Below are positions 1 through 11,682 of a stretch of DNA of 64,000 bases, piece after piece (the first letter of the stretch is position 1; each line of letters opens with the position of its first letter). The stretch is from an uncultured Alphaproteobacteria bacterium. GTDB taxonomy: Bacteria > Pseudomonadota > Alphaproteobacteria > Rhizobiales > Aestuariivirgaceae. The DNA is taken from positions 186,001-250,000 of the forward strand of contig CAMFKI010000001.1 in NCBI GenBank assembly GCA_945957365.1, in the 5' to 3' direction. Under the pieces are notes generated by a model that saw nothing but the letters and a program-made list of their open reading frames with translations, was not told the origin of the DNA and ran no database searches. The position numbers were made by a program, and so were the translations under genes.

Positions 1-2
1 CC

Positions 3-1040
3 TCCGCGGCAATGGCGCTGGGCGCCGCGGGCCGGTTCGGCCTGGCCCATGCCGACGACAACCAGCTCTCCATGATGGGCTGGGCGGACTACATCGCGCC
101 CGATGACATCAAGGGCTGGGAAGAGGCCAACAAGGCCAAGCTCGTCTATGACAACTACGCGTCGAACGACGAGATGTACTCGAAGCTGCAGCTCGCGCAG
201 GGCAACAGCGGCTACGACCTCGGCATGAACACCGACTTCATGATCAAGCTGCTGATCGACAAGGGGCTGATCCAGAAGCTGGACAAGTCGATGATTCCCA
301 ATATCGGCAACATCCGTCCGGAATTCGCCCACCCCGACTTCGACCCGGACAATGCCTACACGGTGCCGAAGAGCACGGGTTCGGAAGGCTTCATCTATGA
401 CAAGTCGGTGATCACGCGCCCGATGGCGACCTGGGCCGACTTCCTCGAGGCGATCGAGAACGAGGCTAGCGGCCAGGTATCGCTGCTCGACGACCCACTC
501 GCCATCGCGCCCATCTTCTGGTCCAAGGGCGTGTCGTGGAATACCAAGGACGAGGCCGCGATCAAGGATGCCGAAACCCGCGTCGAGACGCTGGCCAAGC
601 ACATCAAGGCCTTCAACTCCTACCCGGTTCAGGACGTCGCCTCGGGCTCGATCATTCTTGCGCAGTGCTGGAACGGCAACGCCAAGCAGGCCATCGATTC
701 ATCGAAAAACAAGAACCTGGTGTTCGTCTATCCGGGCCCGATCTCGGAACTCTGGCTCGACAGCTACCATATCCCCGTCGGCGCCAAGAATCTGAAGGGT
801 GCGCACTCCTGGATCAACTACGTGCTCGATCCGACGGTGGCGGCACGCGAGATCACCTATACCGGCTTCCTGTCGCCGATCACGAGTGCCGAAAAGCATC
901 TCGATGCCGCGACGGCCGGCAGCGATCTCATCTTCCCACCGGCGGACGCCATCAAGCGCGGGGAGCGCACGCAGCGCAACGAGACCTACGATCGCCGGGT
1001 CGCAATATTGACGAAGTTCAAGGCCGCGGCAGCGCAGTAA
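3..1040 (+). CDS. Polyamine-type ABC transporter substrate-binding protein (5' end cut)
   Basis: This is the periplasmic binding protein of a spermidine/putrescine-like (PotD/PotF family) ABC importer. The frame is already open at the window edge. The first residues read as the end of an export signal (small residues, then a cleavage-like AHA site before DDNQL), so the true start is upstream. Mature-domain features include an early GWADYIAPD stretch similar to the family's N-terminal lobe and a late WLDSYHIPVGAKN segment typical of the C-terminal lobe. The ATPase and two permeases follow at once, so it is the first gene of a four-gene operon. The substrate is inferred from family resemblance only; polyamines, or another cationic amine or opine, are possible. 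Confidence 0.85.
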   Translation, partial: SAAMALGAAGRFGLAHADDNQLSMMGWADYIAPDDIKGWEEANKAKLVYDNYASNDEMYSKLQLAQGNSGYDLGMNTDFMIKLLIDKGLIQKLDKSMIPNIGNIRPEFAHPDFDPDNAYTVPKSTGSEGFIYDKSVITRPMATWADFLEAIENEASGQVSLLDDPLAIAPIFWSKGVSWNTKDEAAIKDAETRVETLAKHIKAFNSYPVQDVASGSIILAQCWNGNAKQAIDSSKNKNLVFVYPGPISELWLDSYHIPVGAKNLKGAHSWINYVLDPTVAAREITYTGFLSPITSAEKHLDAATAGSDLIFPPADAIKRGERTQRNETYDRRVAILTKFKAAAAQ

Positions 1041-1102
1041 GCGACGACAGCAGACAAGGGGTGCCGGGCTGTTCCGGCATCCTTTCCATTTGGGCGCGAT
1101 CA

Positions 1103-2206
1103 ATGGCAGCCGACGTCGAACTCGAGCGGGTAAGCAAGCTCTACGGCTCATTCAAGGCCGTCGATGACGTGACCCTGCGGATCCCCAAGGGTTCCTTCAT
1201 TTCGATCCTCGGATCCTCAGGAGCAGGAAAGTCAACCGTCCTGCGTATGATCGGAGGATTTGAATATCCCGACTACGGCACCGTGCGGATCGCCGGTCAG
1301 GATGTCACCATGCTGCCGCCCTACCGGCGCGACGTGAACACCGTGTTCCAGAACTACGCGCTGTTTCCCCACATGAACGCTGCCGAGAATGTCGCATATG
1401 GCCTGCGGCAGGACGGAGTTGCGGCGGAGGAGCGCAAGTCCAGGGTTCGCGAGGCCCTGCAGATGGTCGAGATGCTGCCCTACGCCATGCGCAAGCCGAA
1501 CGAGCTGTCAGGTGGCCAGCAGCAGCGCATCGCGCTTGCCCGTGCCCTCGTCAAGCGTCCCGCCGTGCTCCTCCTCGACGAGCCCCTGGGCGCCCTCGAC
1601 CGCAAGCTGCGCCAGCAGATGCAGGTGGAGCTCAAGCTCCTGCAGAGCCGGCTGGGTCTCACCTTCGTCTTCGTCACGCATGACCAGGAAGAGGCGCTGG
1701 CCATGTCGGACTCGATCGCGGTGATGCGCGACGGCAAGATCGAGCAGCTCGGCGGACCGACCGAACTCTATGACACGCCGGCCACTGCCTTCGTGGCAAG
1801 CTTCATCGGCGCGCAGAACTTCATCGCGGGCGATCGTGTGGACGATACCCTGCACATGAAGAGTGCCGAAGGCCTGAGCTTCGCCGCCGGCCAGGCCACG
1901 CCGCACCTTGGGCGCGGCGCCAGGGTGCTGGGAGCCGTCCGGCCCGAGAATGTCTTGGTGGCCGTGGAAGAGCCGCAGGCCGCCGCGAACCGCTTGAAAG
2001 CCACTGTCGCGGCGAGCGTCATGCTGGGCGACAGCCTGGAGTACGTCCTGCGGCTGGACAGTGGAGGTGAATTCATCGCCCGCCTGCCTCGCCGCGGCAT
2101 GCCGGCCATCGCCCCCGGAATGAAGGTCTTTGCCCATTGGGAACCACAATTCTTCCAGCTCTTCCCTTATGAGGATCTCCGCGACGCGAGGAGCTTCGTC
2201 GCGTGA
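1103..2206 (+). CDS. ABC transporter ATP-binding protein, PotA-like
   Basis: This 367-residue ATPase energises the adjacent permeases. Visible motifs are Walker [10 protein letters not shown] (37-45), Q-loop Q83, signature LSGGQQQ (135-141), Walker B ending D159-E160 and the switch His193. About 130 residues follow the catalytic core and would form the TOBE-type regulatory domain common in PotA/MalK ATPases. The ATG at 1103 is chosen because it starts the conserved [16 protein letters not shown] region; the frame stays open upstream, but that part is antisense-like noise over the previous gene. Its stop overlaps the next start as GTGA, which implies translational coupling. Confidence 0.9.
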   Translation: MAADVELERVSKLYGSFKAVDDVTLRIPKGSFISILGSSGAGKSTVLRMIGGFEYPDYGTVRIAGQDVTMLPPYRRDVNTVFQNYALFPHMNAAENVAYGLRQDGVAAEERKSRVREALQMVEMLPYAMRKPNELSGGQQQRIALARALVKRPAVLLLDEPLGALDRKLRQQMQVELKLLQSRLGLTFVFVTHDQEEALAMSDSIAVMRDGKIEQLGGPTELYDTPATAFVASFIGAQNFIAGDRVDDTLHMKSAEGLSFAAGQATPHLGRGARVLGAVRPENVLVAVEEPQAAANRLKATVAASVMLGDSLEYVLRLDSGGEFIARLPRRGMPAIAPGMKVFAHWEPQFFQLFPYEDLRDARSFVA

Positions 2207-3126
2207 CGGACGCTCTAGCCCTCCCCCCGCCCGCCCGGCACCGCGCACGGCTGCTGCCGCGCTGGATCATGGCCTGGCCGGCTCTCGCCTGGTGGACCTT
2301 CTTCTTCGTCATTCCCCTGCTCTGGATCCTGCTCTACAGCCTCGGTTCGAAGCCGGCGGCGACGGAGGCCGGCGCCGTGTCGCTGTCGACGCTGTCCTTC
2401 GGCAACTACGGCGAGGCACTCACCGGCGTCTTCTTCAACGTGTTCGTCATCACCATGCGCACCGCCGGGCTGGGCACTCTCCTCGCCGCCCTGATCGGCT
2501 TTCCCGTGGCCTATGCGCTGGCGCTCCACGTTCCGGCAAGATGGCGCTCGATCCTGGTCTTCCTGCTCATACTTCCCTACTGGACCAGCTTCCTGCTTCG
2601 CACCTTCGCCTGGCGCATCATTCTTGCCCCGCAGGGCACGCTGTCGGACGTGCTGCATTCCCTCGGCATCATCAGCGGCAGGTTACTCATCCTGGACACC
2701 AATGCAGCGGTGCAGCTCGGCATCGTCTACAACTACCTCCCGGTCATGATCCTGCCCATCTACGTGGCGCTGGAGCGGATCGACAAGTCGCTGCTGCGCG
2801 CCAGCATGGACCTCGGCGCCGGGCCCTTCAGAACCTTCGTGCAGATCACGTTGCCGCTTGCCGCGCCGGGCCTACTGGGCGGACTGCTGCTGACATTCAT
2901 CCTGGCGGCCGGCGATTATGTCGTGCCTACCATCCTTGGCGGAACCAAGGGGCTGATGGTCGGCAACCTCGTCGCCACACAAATCCTCGCATCACAGAAT
3001 CTGCCCTTGGGTGCCGCCATGGCAGTGATGCTGATCGGGCTCCTGTTCCTGATCGTTGCCGCCGTCGGCGCCCTGCTGTGGCTGGCCAGGGCCGTGTTCC
3101 GCTCCAGCCGCGGTGCACCACTGTGA
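2203..3126 (+). CDS. ABC transporter permease, PotB-like
   Basis: This inner-membrane permease of 307 residues has about six hydrophobic segments. The first, near residues 20-45, follows a short basic N-terminus. The cytoplasmic EAA-type loop is visible as ASMDLGAGPFRTFVQITLP, which docks on the ATPase. The GTG start overlaps the ATPase stop by 4 bases, and its own stop overlaps the next GTG in the same way. It pairs with the following permease to form the heterodimeric channel of the polyamine-type importer. Confidence 0.88.
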   Translation: MTDALALPPPARHRARLLPRWIMAWPALAWWTFFFVIPLLWILLYSLGSKPAATEAGAVSLSTLSFGNYGEALTGVFFNVFVITMRTAGLGTLLAALIGFPVAYALALHVPARWRSILVFLLILPYWTSFLLRTFAWRIILAPQGTLSDVLHSLGIISGRLLILDTNAAVQLGIVYNYLPVMILPIYVALERIDKSLLRASMDLGAGPFRTFVQITLPLAAPGLLGGLLLTFILAAGDYVVPTILGGTKGLMVGNLVATQILASQNLPLGAAMAVMLIGLLFLIVAAVGALLWLARAVFRSSRGAPL

Positions 3127-3947
3127 CACCCAACCGCAAGCCTCGCGAACTGGGCAGGCTGCTGCTGCTTTGCTGGCTCGCCGTGGTCTTCGTCTTCCTG
3201 TTCCTGCCCATCGCCGTCATCATCATGTACAGCTTCAACGGCGGTCGGAACCTCTATGTCTGGACCGAATGGTCGGCCCATTGGTATGGCGCCATTTTCG
3301 AGAACCCGCGCGCAACCGGCGCCCTGCTGGTGTCGCTGCAGACGGCCTTCATCAACGCGGTGATCGCGGTTTCGCTCGGCGTTCCCGCCGGGATCACCCT
3401 CGCGCGGCGCAAGGGACGCTGGACAGGCCCCTACATTGCGCTGATCTTCATCATTCTGGGCATTCCGGAACTGGTGTCAGCCATCGGGCAGATGATCTGG
3501 ATGGACCGCATCGGACTGTTCGACGGCATCACCCGCCTGTCGATCGGGCATTCCTTGTTCAATATCGCGGTCGTTGCCCTCATCGTGCGCGCGCGCGCCG
3601 ACGGTCTGGGAGAGCAGTTCGAGCAAGCCGCGGGTGATCTCGGTGCCCCGCCCTTGCGGGCCTTCAAGGATATCACCCTGCCGCTGATGTTCCCGGCCGT
3701 CCTCGCGGGCCTGCTGCTCTCGTTCACGTTTTCCTTCGACGACGTCATCATATCGCTCTTCGTGCAGAGACCGGGCACATCCACGTTCCCGATCTACATC
3801 CTCTCGTCCATGAAGGCAGGCCTCAAGGGTGACGTTGCGGCTCTTGCCGTTCTGATGCTCCTGGCTTCCTTCCTCGGTGTCGGAATTGCAGCGGCCCTCC
3901 TTGCACGCAGCGGCAAGGGCAAGACCCTGGGCGGATTGATGGGTTAG
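3123..3947 (+). CDS. ABC transporter permease, PotC-like
   Basis: This is the second permease subunit, 274 residues, with about six membrane segments. The first is very hydrophobic (roughly residues 11-33), followed by the YSFNGGRN motif that is typical of PotC/PotI proteins. The EAA loop reads EQAAGDLGAPPLRAFKDITLP. The GTG at 3123 overlaps the previous stop (GTGA). It is the last gene of the operon and converges on kdpE, with only about 40 bases between the two stops. Confidence 0.88.
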   Translation: MTPNRKPRELGRLLLLCWLAVVFVFLFLPIAVIIMYSFNGGRNLYVWTEWSAHWYGAIFENPRATGALLVSLQTAFINAVIAVSLGVPAGITLARRKGRWTGPYIALIFIILGIPELVSAIGQMIWMDRIGLFDGITRLSIGHSLFNIAVVALIVRARADGLGEQFEQAAGDLGAPPLRAFKDITLPLMFPAVLAGLLLSFTFSFDDVIISLFVQRPGTSTFPIYILSSMKAGLKGDVAALAVLMLLASFLGVGIAAALLARSGKGKTLGGLMG

Positions 3948-3955
3948 TCCGGGAC

Positions 3956-3971
3956 GTCGCGCAGACGCGAC
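3956..3971. terminator. Small hairpin between convergent operons
   Basis: A perfect 6-bp stem (GTCGCG/CGCGAC) with a 4-base loop lies in the 38-base gap between the convergent potC-like and kdpE stops. There is no T-run on either side, so a terminator role is only inferred from position. Confidence 0.35.
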
Positions 3972-3985
3972 CGGAGAGACTCGGC

Positions 3986-4678
3986 CTATGGGCTGTCGTC
4001 GCCAAGCCGATAGCCAATGCCCGGCTCTGTGAGGACAAGCACGGGCTCGGCCGGTTTCGGCTCAATTTTCTGGCGCAGCTGGCCGACAAGGACGCGCAGA
4101 TACTGGACGTCTTCGGCGTGGGCCGGCCCCCATACGGCGTTGAGAATCTGCTTGTGGGTGAGCACCCGGCCTGCATTGCGAACGAGGAGCAGCAGCAGGT
4201 CGAACTCCTTGGGGGTGAGCTTCACGGACTGGCCAGCGAGTTCCACATGGTGGCGCTCGGTGTCGATCATCAGTCCGCCTGCGTGAAACACCGTCTCCAC
4301 CGGCTTCCCCTGGTTCCGGCTCCGGGTCACGGCCCTGATGCGGGCGAGCAATTCGCCGATGCCGAAGGGCTTGTTCACGTAATCGTCGGCGCCGAGGTCG
4401 AGAGCACTGATCTTCTCCGTCTCTCGGTCCCGCGCGGAGAGGACGATGATCGGCACCTGCGAGAAGGCCCGGACGGCGCGGATCACCTCCTTGCCGTCCT
4501 TGTCGGGAAGGCCCAGGTCCAGCAGCATGGCATCCGGTGACTGGGTGGCTGAGAGGCGGATGGCTTCGGAAGCGCTTGCTGCCGTGACCACGTCGTAGCC
4601 CGCTGCCCCCAAAGCCGGCTTCAGGAAGCGAATGATCTGGGGTTCGTCATCGACCACGAGAATGCGCAGGCCGGTCAT
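3986..4678 (-). CDS. kdpE: KDP operon response regulator KdpE
   Basis: This OmpR/PhoB-type response regulator (230 residues) activates transcription of the kdp genes when phosphorylated by KdpD. The receiver domain (about 1-120) has the acidic pair D10-D11, the phospho-acceptor D54 in LLDLGLP, and the conserved Lys in NKPFG. The C-terminal winged helix (about 130-230) carries the LTPKEFDLLLLLVRNAGRVLT segment and ends in GIGYRL, as in KdpE. It overlaps kdpD by 4 bases (ATGA) and is the last gene of the kdp operon, so the regulators are co-transcribed with the pump they control. Confidence 0.97.
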   Translation of the reverse strand: MTGLRILVVDDEPQIIRFLKPALGAAGYDVVTAASASEAIRLSATQSPDAMLLDLGLPDKDGKEVIRAVRAFSQVPIIVLSARDRETEKISALDLGADDYVNKPFGIGELLARIRAVTRSRNQGKPVETVFHAGGLMIDTERHHVELAGQSVKLTPKEFDLLLLLVRNAGRVLTHKQILNAVWGPAHAEDVQYLRVLVGQLRQKIEPKPAEPVLVLTEPGIGYRLGDDSP

Positions 4679-7332
4679 GGCGCCACTCCGGGGCCGGCTG
4701 CGGGCAATTCAACGACGAAGCGCGCACCCTGCCCCATGGCCGCAGGGCTCTCGGCCCGGATCGTTCCTCCCATGGCCTCTGCGATGGCGCGGCAGATGGC
4801 GAGGCCGAGGCCCGTTCCCGCAGGACGTCCGTCGCCATCACGCACCCGGTAGAATTTCTCGAACACCTTCTCCAGGTCCTCCTTCGCTATGCCCGGCCCG
4901 TGATCCTCGACAATCATGACAATGCGGCCATCTCGCACTTCGACCCGGACGCGGATCGGCGCCCCGCCGCCATATTTATGGGCGTTGTCCAGCAAGTTGA
5001 AAACCAGCTGTTCGATCAGGGCTGGGTCGACGGCGGCAACTGCCGGTGATGACGGCAGTTCGAGTCCGATGTCCTGGCGCTCCATCATGGCCCGAGCCCG
5101 GCCCACCGCCGCGGCTGCGAGCTCCCCGATGTCGGCATCGGTCCGACGAACATTGACGCCACCCGACTCGAGGCGGGTCATGTCCAGAAGGTTGGTCACG
5201 AAACGCGACAGCCGGGTCGCTTCCTCCTCGATAGTGAGCAACAGGTCCTCGCGCTCGGCGGGTTGCATGCGGTCACCCACCGTGCGCAGGGCCGACACCG
5301 ATCCGACGATCGACGACAATGGCGTGCGGAGGTCGTGGGAGACGGAGGAGAGCAGCGCCGAGCGCAGCTTCTCGCCCTCCGCCATCGCACGCGCGTCGGC
5401 CGCCTCGCCCGCCAGACGCGTCCGTTCGAGAGCGAGCGAAACCTGGTCGACGATGGCGTCGATCATGCGGCGGTTCTCGTTGGAGAGGTCGCTCGCCGCA
5501 GGCTTCACGCCGAGAGCCCCGATGACGCCGTGCGGCGTGCGCAGCGGAAGGAACAGGAAATTGGAATTGGGCAGGGTTCCGGTGCGCCAGCCCGCCTCCT
5601 CGCCGCGCTCGGCCGCCCAGCGGGCTGCGGCATGGTCCGCGGCTCCGAGCGTGTCCTCGGGCGGCATGGATGCGACGATGGGCAGGTCGTCGCCGTGCCG
5701 CAGCAGGACGATGGACTGGCCCGCCACGGCGGCGGCGGCATGGGTGACCAGCACCCACAGCACGTCGTCCTGGCGCAGGGCGCCCGAGAGCTTGCTGGAA
5801 AGATCGAGCAGCGACTGGGTGCGCTTGACGCTGGCGAGCGCCGCGACCGTCTGTTCCCGCACCCGACCGGCGAGGCCGCCCGTCAGCACCGCGACCAGCA
5901 GGAAGATGAACAGCGACAGGAGCTCCGGCGCGCTTGCGACGGTGAACGTAAAGCGCGGCTCGATGAAGAAGAAGTTGTAGGCGAGGAACGAGAACAGCGC
6001 CGCCGCGACCGCGCTGCGGCGGCCTTGCGTGACGGCGCAGAAGAGGACCGCGGCAAGGAAGATCATCGACAGGTTGGGCAGCCGAAGAACCTGCGTGAGG
6101 CTGAAGCTGGCGATTGTCGCCATTGCCACGGCGAGCGCCGCAACAACCAGCCCTGAGCGCGGTATGGGCGGCCACTTACAGCGGTTTGCCGGCACTTCGC
6201 CGGTGCTGGCGAGAACATGGATGGCAATGCCCTTGGCCTGCCTCAGCAGCTGGTCGGGGACGGAGCTGCCGAGCAGGCGCTTCAAGGTTCCCGCCTGCGA
6301 GCGACCGACGATGATCTGCGTGATGTTCTGGCGCCGGGCGAATTGCAGCACTTCCCGGACGATGTCGCTCGAGCTCTGCCGGCTGATCTCGGCCCCCAGC
6401 CTTTCGGCGAGGGCAAGCGCGGCATCCACGGCCTTGAGCTGATCGGCACCCGGCTGTTGCGTCGGCCGGTTCACATGCACGGCAATCCAGCTGGCGTTGA
6501 GACCACTGGCGAGCCGTGCCGCAGCCCTCACCACCTGCTCCGCCATGGCATCTGCACCCACACAGACCAAGATACGCTCCGATGTAGGCCAAGGGCCTTC
6601 GATGGCCTTCTGTCGGAGGTAGTCGACCATCTGGTCGTCCACCCTCTGGGCGGTGCGACGAAGTGCCAGCTCTCGAAGTGCCGTGAGGTTGCCGGGCTGC
6701 AGGAAATTGTCGGCGGCGCGCCTGGCATTGTCACCGAGGTAGACCTTGCCCTCCTTCAGGCGCTGGATGAGCTCATCGGGCGTGATGTCGACCAGCACCA
6801 CGTCATCCGCCCTCTCGACGATGATGTCCGGCACCAGCTCGCGCACCTTGACGCCGGTGATGGCCGAGACGACATCGGCCAGGCTCTCGATGTGCTGGAT
6901 GTTGAGGGCCGTCCAGACGTCGATGCCCGCCGCGATCAGTTCGTCCACGTCCTGGTAGCGCTTGGGGTGGCGGGCCTCGGGCGGGTTGGAGTGAGGCAGC
7001 TCGTCGATGACGATGAGCTCCGGCTTCCGGGCGAGCGCCGCGTCGATGTCGAAATCCCGCAGCTGGTGCCCGCGGTAGAGCCATTCCCGGCGCGGCAGTA
7101 CCTCGAGCCCGTCGAGAAGGGCTGCGGTCTCCGGCCGGCCATGGGTCTCGGCAATGCCGATCAGCACGTCGCGACCCTCGTCCTTGAGGCGGCGCGCGCC
7201 TTGCAGCATGGCAAAAGTCTTCCCCACGCCGGGCGCGGCGCCGAGGAAGATCTTGAGCCGGCCCCTTCTCTCCCGCTGCGCCAGGTCGAGGAGCGCCTCG
7301 GGGGACGGACGCCTGTCGGTCATCTCATCCAT
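4675..7332 (-). CDS. kdpD: Osmosensitive K+ channel histidine kinase KdpD
   Basis: This sensor kinase (885 residues) is full length for the family. Its N-terminal KdpD domain has Walker [10 protein letters not shown] (31-39) and is followed by a universal-stress-like domain (about 245-370). Four closely spaced membrane segments lie at about 395-490, then a GAF-like region. The HisKA motif [11 protein letters not shown] has the phosphorylated H666. The ATPase domain carries [10 protein letters not shown] and a glycine-rich GTGLGLAI box. The ATG at 7332 is taken; a second in-frame ATG lies three codons later. The start overlaps the kdpC stop by 8 bases. Confidence 0.97.
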   Translation of the reverse strand: MDEMTDRRPSPEALLDLAQRERRGRLKIFLGAAPGVGKTFAMLQGARRLKDEGRDVLIGIAETHGRPETAALLDGLEVLPRREWLYRGHQLRDFDIDAALARKPELIVIDELPHSNPPEARHPKRYQDVDELIAAGIDVWTALNIQHIESLADVVSAITGVKVRELVPDIIVERADDVVLVDITPDELIQRLKEGKVYLGDNARRAADNFLQPGNLTALRELALRRTAQRVDDQMVDYLRQKAIEGPWPTSERILVCVGADAMAEQVVRAAARLASGLNASWIAVHVNRPTQQPGADQLKAVDAALALAERLGAEISRQSSSDIVREVLQFARRQNITQIIVGRSQAGTLKRLLGSSVPDQLLRQAKGIAIHVLASTGEVPANRCKWPPIPRSGLVVAALAVAMATIASFSLTQVLRLPNLSMIFLAAVLFCAVTQGRRSAVAAALFSFLAYNFFFIEPRFTFTVASAPELLSLFIFLLVAVLTGGLAGRVREQTVAALASVKRTQSLLDLSSKLSGALRQDDVLWVLVTHAAAAVAGQSIVLLRHGDDLPIVASMPPEDTLGAADHAAARWAAERGEEAGWRTGTLPNSNFLFLPLRTPHGVIGALGVKPAASDLSNENRRMIDAIVDQVSLALERTRLAGEAADARAMAEGEKLRSALLSSVSHDLRTPLSSIVGSVSALRTVGDRMQPAEREDLLLTIEEEATRLSRFVTNLLDMTRLESGGVNVRRTDADIGELAAAAVGRARAMMERQDIGLELPSSPAVAAVDPALIEQLVFNLLDNAHKYGGGAPIRVRVEVRDGRIVMIVEDHGPGIAKEDLEKVFEKFYRVRDGDGRPAGTGLGLAICRAIAEAMGGTIRAESPAAMGQGARFVVELPAAGPGVAP

Positions 7333-7891
7333 TGCCTCCGGAGCTTAGCCGATCCAACCCCATGTTGAGGAGCAGAACATTGACGCGAGGTTCGCCGACC
7401 GCACCGTCCTCGGTCGCATCGGTGACAAGTTTCCTGACCGTCGCCTCGTCCGCTCCGCGCGCCTTGGCGACGCGAGAGACCTGCAGCAGTGCAAAGGCAG
7501 GCGAAATGTCGGGGTCGAGGCCGCTGCCGGAGGCGGTCACGGCATCCGCCGGGACGGTTGCTGCACCGCTGGCGCGCAAGGCATCCACGTCCTGCTTCAC
7601 CCGGTCCATCAGCTTGGCGGAGGTGGGGCCGAGATTGGAACCGGAAGAGGGCATCGCGTCATAGCCGTTCCCTGCCGCAGACGGGCGGCCATGGAAATAG
7701 CGGTCGGACGTCCAGTTCTGGCCGATGAGTTCGGATCCGATGACCTTGCCGTCAACGACGATCAGGCTGCCATTGGCTGCGTGCGGCAGCACGATCTGGG
7801 CGAGGCCGGTGATGGCGAGCGGATAGGCGATGCCGGTCAACGTCGTAAGCAAGAAGAGAAGCACGAAGGCCGGACGGAGATGGGTGAGCAT
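7325..7891 (-). CDS. kdpC: K+-transporting ATPase subunit KdpC
   Basis: KdpC (188 residues) is the single-span accessory subunit that stabilises ATP binding in the KdpFABC pump. One N-terminal membrane helix (about 7-30, [20 protein letters not shown]) is followed by a periplasmic domain with the family motifs [17 protein letters not shown] and SGLDPDISP. The ATG at 7891 is chosen because MLTHLRPA matches the usual KdpC N-terminus; the frame remains open upstream within kdpB but lacks similarity there. It sits 10 bases after kdpB. Confidence 0.96.
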   Translation of the reverse strand: MLTHLRPAFVLLFLLTTLTGIAYPLAITGLAQIVLPHAANGSLIVVDGKVIGSELIGQNWTSDRYFHGRPSAAGNGYDAMPSSGSNLGPTSAKLMDRVKQDVDALRASGAATVPADAVTASGSGLDPDISPAFALLQVSRVAKARGADEATVRKLVTDATEDGAVGEPRVNVLLLNMGLDRLSSGGNG

Positions 7892-7901
7892 GGGGACACC
7901 T

Positions 7902-9959
7902 TCAAGCGAGATGGAGTGCCGAGACGACGAGATCGACGAGCTTGATGCCGATGAACGGCACCACCAGCCCGCCGAGCCCATAGAGCAGAAGATTTCGCCG
8001 CAGCAGCGCCGAGGCGCCGACGGCGCGGTAGCCCACACCCTTCAGCGCCAGCGGGATCAGCGCGATGATGATCAGCGCATTGAAGATGACGGCGGAGAGG
8101 ATGGCGCTTTGGGGCGAGGCGAGGTGCATCAGGTTCAACGCGCCGAGCTGGGGATAGGTCGCGACGAACAGCGCGGGAATGATTGCGAAATACTTGGCCA
8201 CGTCATTGGCGATGGAGAAGGTGGTGAGCGAGCCCCGGGTCATCAGCAGCTGCTTGCCGATCTCCACGATCTCGATGAGCTTCGTCGGGTTCGAGTCGAG
8301 GTCGACCATGTTGCCCGCCTCACGCGCCGCCTGGGTGCCCGTCTGCATCGCGACGCCGACATCGGCCTGGGCGAGTGCGGGGGCATCATTGGTGCCGTCG
8401 CCACACATGGCGATCATGCGGCCATCCCGCTGCTCAGAACGAATATAGTTGAGCTTGTCCTCGGGCGTGGCCTCGGCGATGAAGTCGTCGACACCGGCCT
8501 CGGAGGCGATGGCCGCGGCGGTCACCGGGTTGTCGCCCGTCACCATGACGGTGCGGATGCCCATCTCTCGCAGCGCCGCGAAGCGCTGCTTGATCTCCGG
8601 CTTCACCACGTCCTTGAGGTGGATCACGCCCAACAGGCGGTCGCCATCCGCGACGCCGAGCGGCGTTCCACCGGTGCGCGAAATCTTGTCCACGGCCTCT
8701 CGGAACTGCGGCGGCACTTGAGCCTGCGACCCGAGGTGCTTCATGATGGCATCGACCGCGCCCTTGCGCAGGCGGCGACCATCGAGATCGACCCCGGAGA
8801 TGCGGGTCGTGGCGGAGAACGGCACCGGCGTCATTTCCGAAGCAGGCATGGCTGTTTCGCCAAAACCATAGCTTCCCTTGCACAAGGCCACGATGGAACG
8901 GCCCTCCGGTGTCTCGTCGGCCAGCGACGCGAGGAACGACGCTTCCGCCAGCTCGCGCTCGGTGACCCCGCCCACGGGAAGGAGCGCGGTGGCCAGGCGA
9001 TTGCCGAAGGTGATGGTGCCGGTCTTGTCCAGCAGCAGCGTGTCGACGTCGCCCGCAGCCTCCACCGCCCGGCCCGAGGTCGCCACCACGTTGAAGCGGA
9101 TGAGCCGGTCCATGCCCGCGATGCCGATGGCCGAGAGCAGTCCGCCGATGGTGGTGGGAATGAGGGTCACAAGCAGCGCCGCCAGGACCACTGCCTGCAG
9201 CATGGTGCCTGAGTAGCCCGCGAGCCCCCACAGCGTGACGACGGCCACGAGGAAGATCAGCGTGAGGCCGGTGAGCAGGATCGAGAGCGCTAGTTCGTTC
9301 GGCGTCTTCTTGCGCTCGGCGCCCTCGACCAGCGCGATCATGCGATCGATGAAGGTGCTGCCGGGCTCCGCCGTGATCCTCACGCGAAGCCAGTCGGAGA
9401 GCACAGTCGTGCCGCCTGTCACCGCCGACCGGTCGCCGCCCGACTCGCGGATGACCGGCGCCGATTCACCGGTGATCGCGGATTCATTGACCGACGCGAT
9501 GCCCTCGACCACTTCACCGTCAGCAGGAATCAGGTCACCCGCCTCGACGAGCACCAGGTCACCCGGCACCAGCTGCAGGGCAGACACCTTGCTGTAGAGG
9601 CGCTCATGCGTCTCCGGGAGGATGAGCCGCTTGGCCAGCGTGTCGGTGCGCGTGCGGCGCAGTGCTTCCGCCTGGGCCTTGCCCCGGCCCTCGGCGATCG
9701 CCTCCGCGAAATTGGCGAAGATGACCGTGAACCACAGCCACGCCGCGATCTGTCCGGAGAACCAGGGATCTCCCGCGTGCAGCACCAGGTCACGCAGCCA
9801 CAGCAGCGTCACGAAGGCGGCCACGACCTCGGTGACGAAGATGACCGGGTTGCGCGACAGCCCGACAGGATTCAGCTTCAGCACCGCATCGCGGATGGCC
9901 GTCATCATCAGCGACGGATCGAAGGTGGAAGCAGTGGTGGTCTTGGACATATGCGTCAC
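7902..9959 (-). CDS. kdpB: K+-transporting P-type ATPase subunit KdpB
   Basis: KdpB (685 residues) is the catalytic P-type ATPase subunit of the high-affinity K+ pump. It shows the phosphorylation site [10 protein letters not shown] (D311), the actuator TGES motif (163-166) and the hinge [16 protein letters not shown]. About seven membrane segments lie where expected. The first ATG (9959) is followed three codons later by a second one, and either could start the protein. It begins 5 bases after the kdpA stop. Confidence 0.97.
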   Translation of the reverse strand: MTHMSKTTTASTFDPSLMMTAIRDAVLKLNPVGLSRNPVIFVTEVVAAFVTLLWLRDLVLHAGDPWFSGQIAAWLWFTVIFANFAEAIAEGRGKAQAEALRRTRTDTLAKRLILPETHERLYSKVSALQLVPGDLVLVEAGDLIPADGEVVEGIASVNESAITGESAPVIRESGGDRSAVTGGTTVLSDWLRVRITAEPGSTFIDRMIALVEGAERKKTPNELALSILLTGLTLIFLVAVVTLWGLAGYSGTMLQAVVLAALLVTLIPTTIGGLLSAIGIAGMDRLIRFNVVATSGRAVEAAGDVDTLLLDKTGTITFGNRLATALLPVGGVTERELAEASFLASLADETPEGRSIVALCKGSYGFGETAMPASEMTPVPFSATTRISGVDLDGRRLRKGAVDAIMKHLGSQAQVPPQFREAVDKISRTGGTPLGVADGDRLLGVIHLKDVVKPEIKQRFAALREMGIRTVMVTGDNPVTAAAIASEAGVDDFIAEATPEDKLNYIRSEQRDGRMIAMCGDGTNDAPALAQADVGVAMQTGTQAAREAGNMVDLDSNPTKLIEIVEIGKQLLMTRGSLTTFSIANDVAKYFAIIPALFVATYPQLGALNLMHLASPQSAILSAVIFNALIIIALIPLALKGVGYRAVGASALLRRNLLLYGLGGLVVPFIGIKLVDLVVSALHLA

Positions 9960-9964
9960 TCCAC

Positions 9965-11671
9965 TCAGAACGTCTTGCCGGCGAGCATCAGGAACTGCTC
10001 GACGATGGGGCCCAGGGCCAGCGCGGGGAAATATTCGAGGCCGGTCACGATGAGGATCACCGCCACCAGCAGGGTGACGAACAGCACGCCATGGGTGGGG
10101 AAACTTCCCTTGCTGGCGGGAATGCGCAGCTTGGCCCCGATCGAACCCGCGACTGCCATCATCGGCACGATGAAGGCGAAGCGGCCGAGAAACATGGTGA
10201 TGCCGAGGGTGGTGTTATACCAGAAGGTGTTGGCATTGAGCCCGGCGAAGGCGGAGCCGTTGTTGCCCGCTCCCGAGGAATAGGCATAGAGGATTTCGCT
10301 CAGGCCATGCGGGCCTGCGTTGGCGAGGCTCGCGAGGCTCATCGGCATGATCGCCGAGACCGCACTGAAGCCCAGGATGACGAGCGGCAGGATCAGAAGC
10401 GCCAGCATGACGAGCTTCATCTCCCTGACCTCGATCTTCTTGCCGAGATAGTCGGGCGTGCGCCCCACCATCAGCCCGGCGATGAACACCGTCAGCACCG
10501 CCATGATCAGCATGCCGTAGAGGCCTGAGCCGACACCGCCCGGCGCCACCTCGCCCAGCTGGATCAGCGCCAGCGGCACGAGGCCGCCGAGCGGCGTCAG
10601 TGACGCGTGCATGGCGTTGACGGCGCCGCAGGAGAGGCCCGTCGTCACCACCACGAACAGGGCCGTCAGCGCCTGCCCGAAGCGCACTTCCTTGCCCTCC
10701 ATGTTCCCCATGGCGGGATCGACGCCCAGCGCCGTCATGAGCGGGTTGCCGGCGGTTTCCGCCCAGTAGACCACCGCGACGCCGGCGAGGAGGAATACGA
10801 ACATGGCGATGAACAGCGCCCTGCCCTGCCGCCCGTCACCGACCATGCGGCCGAACATGAAGGGGAGTGCCGCGGAGAGGAGCAGCATGGCGAAGATCGA
10901 CAGCATGTTGGACCACTGCGACGGGTTCTCGAAAGGATGTGCGGCGTTGGCGTTGAAGAAGCCGCCGCCATTCGTGCCGAACTGCTTGATCGCCTCCTGG
11001 CTGGCGACCGGCCCGATCGCAATGGCCTGGCTTGCGCCTTCCAGCGTCGTTGCATCGACGTGGCCTGCCAGGGTCTGCGGTATCCCGAGCGCCACGAAGG
11101 CGAGCGCCAGAAGGATGGAACCCGGCAGCAGCACGTAGAGCGTCGTCTTGACGAGATCGTCCCAGAAATTGCCCAGCGTGCGCGCGTTGCTGCGCGCGAA
11201 GGCACGGGTGAAGGCGACGGCGAGCGCGATACCCGTCGCTGCGGAGAGGAAGTTCTGCACCGTCAACCCAGCCATCTGCACGAAATTGCTCATGGTGGAC
11301 TCGCCGCCATAGGCCTGCCAGTTGGTGTTGGTGACGAAACTCACGGCGGTATTGAAGGAGAGGTCGGCCGGAACGCCGCCGAAGCCCTGGGGATTGACGG
11401 GCAGCACACCCTGCAGCCGCATCAGGGCATAGAGCAGCAGGAAGCCCACCGCGTTGAAGGCCAGCATGGCGAGCGTGTAGTGCCGCCAGTCCTGCTCGCC
11501 GCCATCATGGCCGGACATGCGGCGCAGCAGGCCCTCGACGGGAGCGAGGACGGGCGTTAGGAAGGTCCGTTCACCCGAATAGAGCCGCGCCAGATAGACG
11601 CCGAGGCCCCATGCCGCCGCCGTCGTGACGCCCAGCACGAGAATGATCTGGAACCAGCCAACCAGTGTCAT
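9965..11671 (-). CDS. kdpA: K+-transporting ATPase subunit KdpA
   Basis: KdpA (568 residues) is the K+-binding, channel-like subunit related to the SKT superfamily. About ten hydrophobic segments are present. Filter-loop regions are recognisable around [32 protein letters not shown] and [11 protein letters not shown], all family hallmarks. It follows kdpF by 11 bases and precedes kdpB by 5. Confidence 0.97.
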   Translation of the reverse strand: MTLVGWFQIILVLGVTTAAAWGLGVYLARLYSGERTFLTPVLAPVEGLLRRMSGHDGGEQDWRHYTLAMLAFNAVGFLLLYALMRLQGVLPVNPQGFGGVPADLSFNTAVSFVTNTNWQAYGGESTMSNFVQMAGLTVQNFLSAATGIALAVAFTRAFARSNARTLGNFWDDLVKTTLYVLLPGSILLALAFVALGIPQTLAGHVDATTLEGASQAIAIGPVASQEAIKQFGTNGGGFFNANAAHPFENPSQWSNMLSIFAMLLLSAALPFMFGRMVGDGRQGRALFIAMFVFLLAGVAVVYWAETAGNPLMTALGVDPAMGNMEGKEVRFGQALTALFVVVTTGLSCGAVNAMHASLTPLGGLVPLALIQLGEVAPGGVGSGLYGMLIMAVLTVFIAGLMVGRTPDYLGKKIEVREMKLVMLALLILPLVILGFSAVSAIMPMSLASLANAGPHGLSEILYAYSSGAGNNGSAFAGLNANTFWYNTTLGITMFLGRFAFIVPMMAVAGSIGAKLRIPASKGSFPTHGVLFVTLLVAVILIVTGLEYFPALALGPIVEQFLMLAGKTF

Positions 11672-11682
11672 CGCTAGCTCCC

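Noticed and set aside
536..1102. N-terminal extension of the PotA-like ATPase frame
   Set aside because: This part overlaps the binding-protein gene in another frame. The family's N-terminus begins at the ATG at 1103.
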